Below, one piece after another: positions 17,105 to 20,059 of a DNA stretch of 20,059 bases. Under the pieces are notes generated by a model. The model did not search any database, was not told where the DNA came from, and saw only the letters and a program-made list of their open reading frames with translations. The DNA lies in NCBI GenBank assembly GCA_003427395.1, contig BFEA01000133.1, positions 265,410 to 285,468 of the forward strand, written 5' to 3'. A program made the translations under genes and the position numbers. Position 1 is the first letter of the stretch; each line of letters opens with the position of its first letter. The DNA comes from Chara braunii. Lineage: Eukaryota; Streptophyta; Charophyceae; Charales; Characeae.

Positions 17105-17212
17105 ACATTTATTATGACTTACTTATATTATTATTTATATTGTTATTATTATACTATTTCTACTATTAATTATTATCGTTTATTATATATATATATTTTA
17201 TTTATTGATATG
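17105..17212. repeat. ATT/TA-rich low-complexity segment
   Basis: Imperfect (ATT)n and (TA)n runs, for example TATTATTATACTATT and TATATATATAT. It resembles the segments at 19130-19255 and at the window end, suggesting a recurring part of the mosaic. Confidence 0.8.
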
Positions 17213-17414
17213 GAAGATTGTTGTAATTATCGATCTTGAACGACGAATGCCTAGTAAACGCGAGTCATCTGCTCGCGCTGGTTACATCCCTGCCCTTTGT
17301 ACAACACCGCCGTCACTCCTACCGATTGAATAGTCCGGTGAAGTGTCTGGATTGCGTTGATCTCGATGGTTTGCCGCTGGGGGTGATGTGAAAGGTTCAT
17401 TGAACTTTATCATT

Positions 17415-17590
17415 GAGAGGAAGAAAAAGGAATAACGGGGGAAGCAAAGAAAGAAAAAGAAGAAGAAGAAGAAGAAGAAGAAGAAGAAGAAGAAGGAAAA
17501 GAAGGAGGGAAATAGAAGTAGAGGAGAAGGGAAATAAACAGAGAGATGGGAAGAAGAGAGAAAGGTAGGAAAAGAGAGAGAAAGGGAGAG
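17415..17590. repeat. Homopurine tract with (AAG)n
   Basis: Almost 170 bp of purines on the + strand, with a pure AAG run at about 17459-17494. It directly precedes module L copy 2, as GA-rich DNA precedes copy 1. Confidence 0.9.
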
Positions 17591-17890
17591 CTTGGTGACA
17601 TTTGGATCCAGACGCGACGTTGAACTTCAGACATTTTTTACGAAGGAGTAGGTGGGATCTGGCGACTTCCCACCTCCCCTCCTCGTCGTCTGTGTATAAT
17701 ATGGACTGGCGCGTTATTTCCGTATGAAGCGCCTGGAACTTTTACACCTTGTGATGAGGGAGAAGTATGATTGGTCTGCGTTGCGATATTGGTTCGGCTC
17801 GGCGTTAGTATTTTAGCATTCTGCTGAACTGTCTTGGACTACGTGCTAAAGGTCAGACGCGGTCAAGTCAGATCTCGCATCTAAACCTTC
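17591..17890. repeat. Mosaic module L, copy 2
   Basis: CTTGGTGACATTTGGATCCAG matches the start of copy 1. Matching blocks continue in the same order: ACATTTTTTACGA, CCTCGTCGTCTG, TGGCGCG, TTTTACACC, GGCTCGGCG, CTGTCTTGGACTACGTGC and AGATCTCGC. The offset is 1.0 kb. Divergence with small indels points to an old duplication. Confidence 0.65.
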
Positions 17891-18256
17891 CCTATGCTAT
17901 TCAAACACTGTTTGTACGTATAGAATGCACATTGCTAGTTGAGATTCCACTTGCACAAGCATAGTCCATTTAGTCCTTTTGCGGACCCTCGACTATCGCA
18001 TGCATCGCCCATCAGGAGATATAACCGGGAGAGAGAGAGAAGAGAAGTCGAAGGAAAGAGAGGAGAGACATATCGAATATAAAGAGATGGAGAAGATTGA
18101 AGATGAGAGGAGGGATTGGGAAGGAGAGAGAGAGATCGGGCGAGGGCCAGAAGTAATCACCCGTAACACCGTTGCTCCAGCTTCGTCTTCAATGGTACCT
18201 GTAGCGCGCGCCGAGATCACAGGTGAGTATCTGACTCGTAACAGTGAGAGGGAGAT
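17891..18256. other. Non-coding, GA-rich in part
   Basis: Purine tracts at about 18028-18150 give an Arg/Glu-rich chance frame (17979-18404) with no motif. ACAGGTGAGTAT at 18219-18230 fits a splice donor on the + strand, but no exon can be supported. Confidence 0.4.
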
Positions 18257-18360
18257 CTTTCTCTTACTCTTCTCAGTCCACCATCCCCCTCTCACCATCT
18301 CAGCCTCTGACCTTGCTACATCTGCCGACTACGAGAGAGAGAGGGAGACGATAAGTCTCC
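18257..18360. repeat. Pyrimidine-rich module, copy 2
   Basis: CTTTCTCTTACTCTTCTC, then CCACCATCCCCCTCTCACC and CCTCTGACC, then TGCCGACTACGAGAGAGAGA. The GACTACGAGA end is shared with copy 3, and the earlier part with copy 1. Confidence 0.6.
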
Positions 18361-18486
18361 GACTTTGGCCAACTAAGTCCCGACCGCACCTCGCCGCACG
18401 ATAGAAGGAGCAAATCGAAGAGTGGCAGTGTATACTTCCACGTTTCAGCGGAAGGTTCATTCCGTTTTTGCTCATCCTAGCGATGG

Positions 18487-18590
18487 AATATGTGTGTGTG
18501 TGTTTGTGTTTGTGTGAGAGAGAGAGAAGGAGATCGAGGAGAGAGAGAGGGAGATCGAAGAGAGAGAGAGGGAGGGAGAGGAGTGTTGCG
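18487..18590. repeat. TG/GA compound microsatellite
   Basis: A GTGTGTGTG run passes into GAGAGAGAG. Within it, a short unit GGAGATCGA(G/A)GAGAGAGAGAG is repeated twice in tandem. Confidence 0.85.
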
Positions 18591-18717
18591 GCCAGTCGAG
18601 ACATTCTAGTGTGATTGGGCCATGTGACTGCACCCGATTATGTTGTTACCTTAGCTGTTCACAATGAGATTGGGTCGGGAGTGACGGGACTAATGTAAGT
18701 ATTCGCGCTTAAGCGGA

Positions 18718-18842
18718 GGCACGAAGGAGAGAGAGGAGGAGACAGAAGAAGAAGAAGGAGAATAAGGAGAGAGAATGAAGAAGCAGCGGCGAGGAGGAGA
18801 GAGAAAGAGAAAGAAAGAGAGAGAAAAGATGAGGGGAAAGGG
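18718..18842. repeat. Homopurine GA/GAA tract
   Basis: About 120 bp dominated by GAGAGA, GAAGAAG and GAGAAAG. No gene is associated. The opposite-strand open frames here are compositional. Confidence 0.8.
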
Positions 18843-19129
18843 CTAGGGCACATGCATGGTATTGTCCAAGATCTGCACGTACTACGAAGGGCCTGTTGAC
18901 ATCGCAAACAGCGTTGACCTGACATTCGTAGGCTGGGCGTCGAGTGCCGAGTAGGGAAAAGGGCCTAGACGCATATGTTGGAGGCGGCGAGAGCAAGCTC
19001 TCCTTGACATCTGGGTTTCAGCGTTACGATTCTCCGTTGGTATTATGTTAGTACAATGTTGCTTTCTGACATTGCTATACACTCTGATTTCAATGTGATT
19101 GTGCATACTGAAAATAGCCGTCCCGCTAT
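18843..19129. other. Non-coding unique-looking sequence
   Basis: Mixed composition with no recognised motif or gene, between a purine tract and an ATT tract. Confidence 0.35.
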
Positions 19130-19255
19130 TTGCTTGCTTATCCTTGCATTTATTATTTTACTATTATACTTGTTATTATTATTATTATTATTATTATCAT
19201 CATTTTATTATTATTATTATTATTATTTTATTATTAAGATCTATTATTATTAGTC
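19130..19255. repeat. (ATT)n microsatellite
   Basis: Two long TTATTATTA runs (about 19160-19197 and 19204-19240) separated by CATCATT. Similar DNA appears at 17105-17212 and at the contig end. Confidence 0.92.
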
Positions 19256-19463
19256 TGTACAACATGCTTTGGCAGGCAAAACACGGTAGAAAGGAGGGAG
19301 TGATAGAGAGGCAAATGAGACTTACCTGTTCCTCACCCGCGGTTGAAGGAGGCGAGAAATAGATGTACGAAAATGAAAACACAATCTGCTGAGGCAAGGC
19401 TATAGGAGGGGAGGAAAGTAGAAAGGAGAAGAAGGAGAAAGGGGAGAGAGGAAGAAAGAGGGA

Positions 19464-19560
19464 GTTTTTCTTCTTTTCACCTTTTCTTCCATACCCTCTC
19501 GCTGTCTGATTTCTAAGTAACTGCGGACTACGAGAAAGTGAGAGAGAGGTCACAGTGTGT
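19464..19560. repeat. Pyrimidine-rich module, copy 3
   Basis: TTTTTCTTCTTTTCACC, then CCATACCCTCTCGCTGTCTGATTTCT, then CGGACTACGAGAAAGTGAGA. It is preceded by GA-rich DNA as in copies 1 and 2. Confidence 0.6.
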
Positions 19561-19597
19561 GGGATCGAGGTCATAAGAGAGACGAGAGACATACCTG

Positions 19598-19788
19598 GTG
19601 GTGGAAACGTGGGGCACTGGCCGCGATTCACTCGTGCTTTAGAAGAGCTGCGGTCGTCGTTGTTCGGCATTATAGTAGCAGGCCAGATGGGANGTGGTGG
19701 AAACGTGGGGCACTGGCCGCGATTCACTCGTGCTTTAGAAGAGCTGCGGTCGTCGTTGTTCGGCATTATAGTAGCAGGCCAGATGGGA
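19598..19788. repeat. Exact 95-bp direct duplication around a single N
   Basis: 19598-19692 and 19694-19788 are identical by eye, with one N at 19693 between them (period 96). Perfect identity beside an unresolved base suggests an unmerged assembly overlap, although a real recent tandem duplication is possible. Confidence 0.92.
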
Positions 19789-19921
19789 TCAGCCCTACGT
19801 AATCTGGGCACCGAACGCCAGATGGGATATCGACTCTGATTCTTCGTTGATAAGGATGATGCTAGTCCAACATTATCATTTATGAGCTGACTGTAGTGTT
19901 CTTGGTTGGTGAAACCCATGA

Positions 19922-20059
19922 TNCAATTTTGCTGACTGGAGCGAGGTCTCGACTATCCGGTCCTGCGTATATAATGCTAGNTGATGGCTGAANATCGNTN
20001 TTGCACATCTTTTTCGATTATTATTATTATTANTNNTATTATTANTATTATTNNNNTNA
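19922..20059. other. Ambiguous contig end in an ATT tract
   Basis: Single and clustered Ns at 19923, 19981, 19993, 19998, 20000 and from 20033 on lie in and just before an (ATT)n run starting near 20017. The assembly stops in low-complexity sequence. Confidence 0.9.

Noticed and set aside
17979-18404. 141-codon + strand frame rich in Arg and Glu
   Set aside because: It is produced by GA microsatellite-like sequence and overlaps a repeat module; a splice-donor match alone does not support an exon.

Overview
The window is eukaryotic repeat DNA with no recognisable host gene. It is dominated by the decayed internal region of a Ty3/gypsy LTR retrotransposon (about 1784-10933, + strand), followed by the lone gag of a second retroelement (11305-13028) and about 7 kb of non-coding, microsatellite-rich repeats that run into an N-filled contig end. 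The primer-binding site matches a plant-type tRNA-Asp 3' end, and the Pol has no chromodomain. Together with very long GA, AAG and ATT tracts this suggests a repeat-rich streptophyte, perhaps a charophyte alga such as Chara. That placement rests on recall and is uncertain; a rust-type basidiomycete is the main alternative.

Layout. 1-180: degenerate ~50-bp tandem repeat. 181-1781: non-coding, hairpin-rich sequence ending in a probable 5' LTR edge. 1784-1803: primer-binding site. 2002-4210: an extra, unrecognised ORF upstream of gag, containing a basic RG-rich N-terminus and two tandem copies of a ~190-230-residue domain. 4350-6027: gag with a Q/N- and YGRG-rich linker and one CCHC knuckle. 6029-10933: pol in the order protease, reverse transcriptase, RNase H, integrase. 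10934-11304: TA/TG microsatellite-rich spacer. 11305-13028: second gag with a long coiled coil and a CCHC knuckle, not followed by pol. 13029-16320: non-coding DNA with palindromes, a nested hairpin and two tRNA-like pieces. 16320-20059: a mosaic of (GA)n, (AAG)n and (ATT)n tracts and recurring 100-350-bp modules, a 95-bp duplication around a single N, and Ns at the end.

The retroelement is dead. Its frames carry about sixteen in-frame stops, at least four frame changes, a 7-bp duplication in gag, and Asn in place of the second catalytic Asp of integrase. The duplicated domain gives an internal control: two nonsense codons in copy 1 lie opposite Trp and Arg in copy 2, as expected for C-to-T / G-to-A change.

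The most unusual item is the duplicated domain in the pre-gag ORF, which I cannot assign to any family. No 3' LTR was found by eye, so the element's downstream boundary is unknown.
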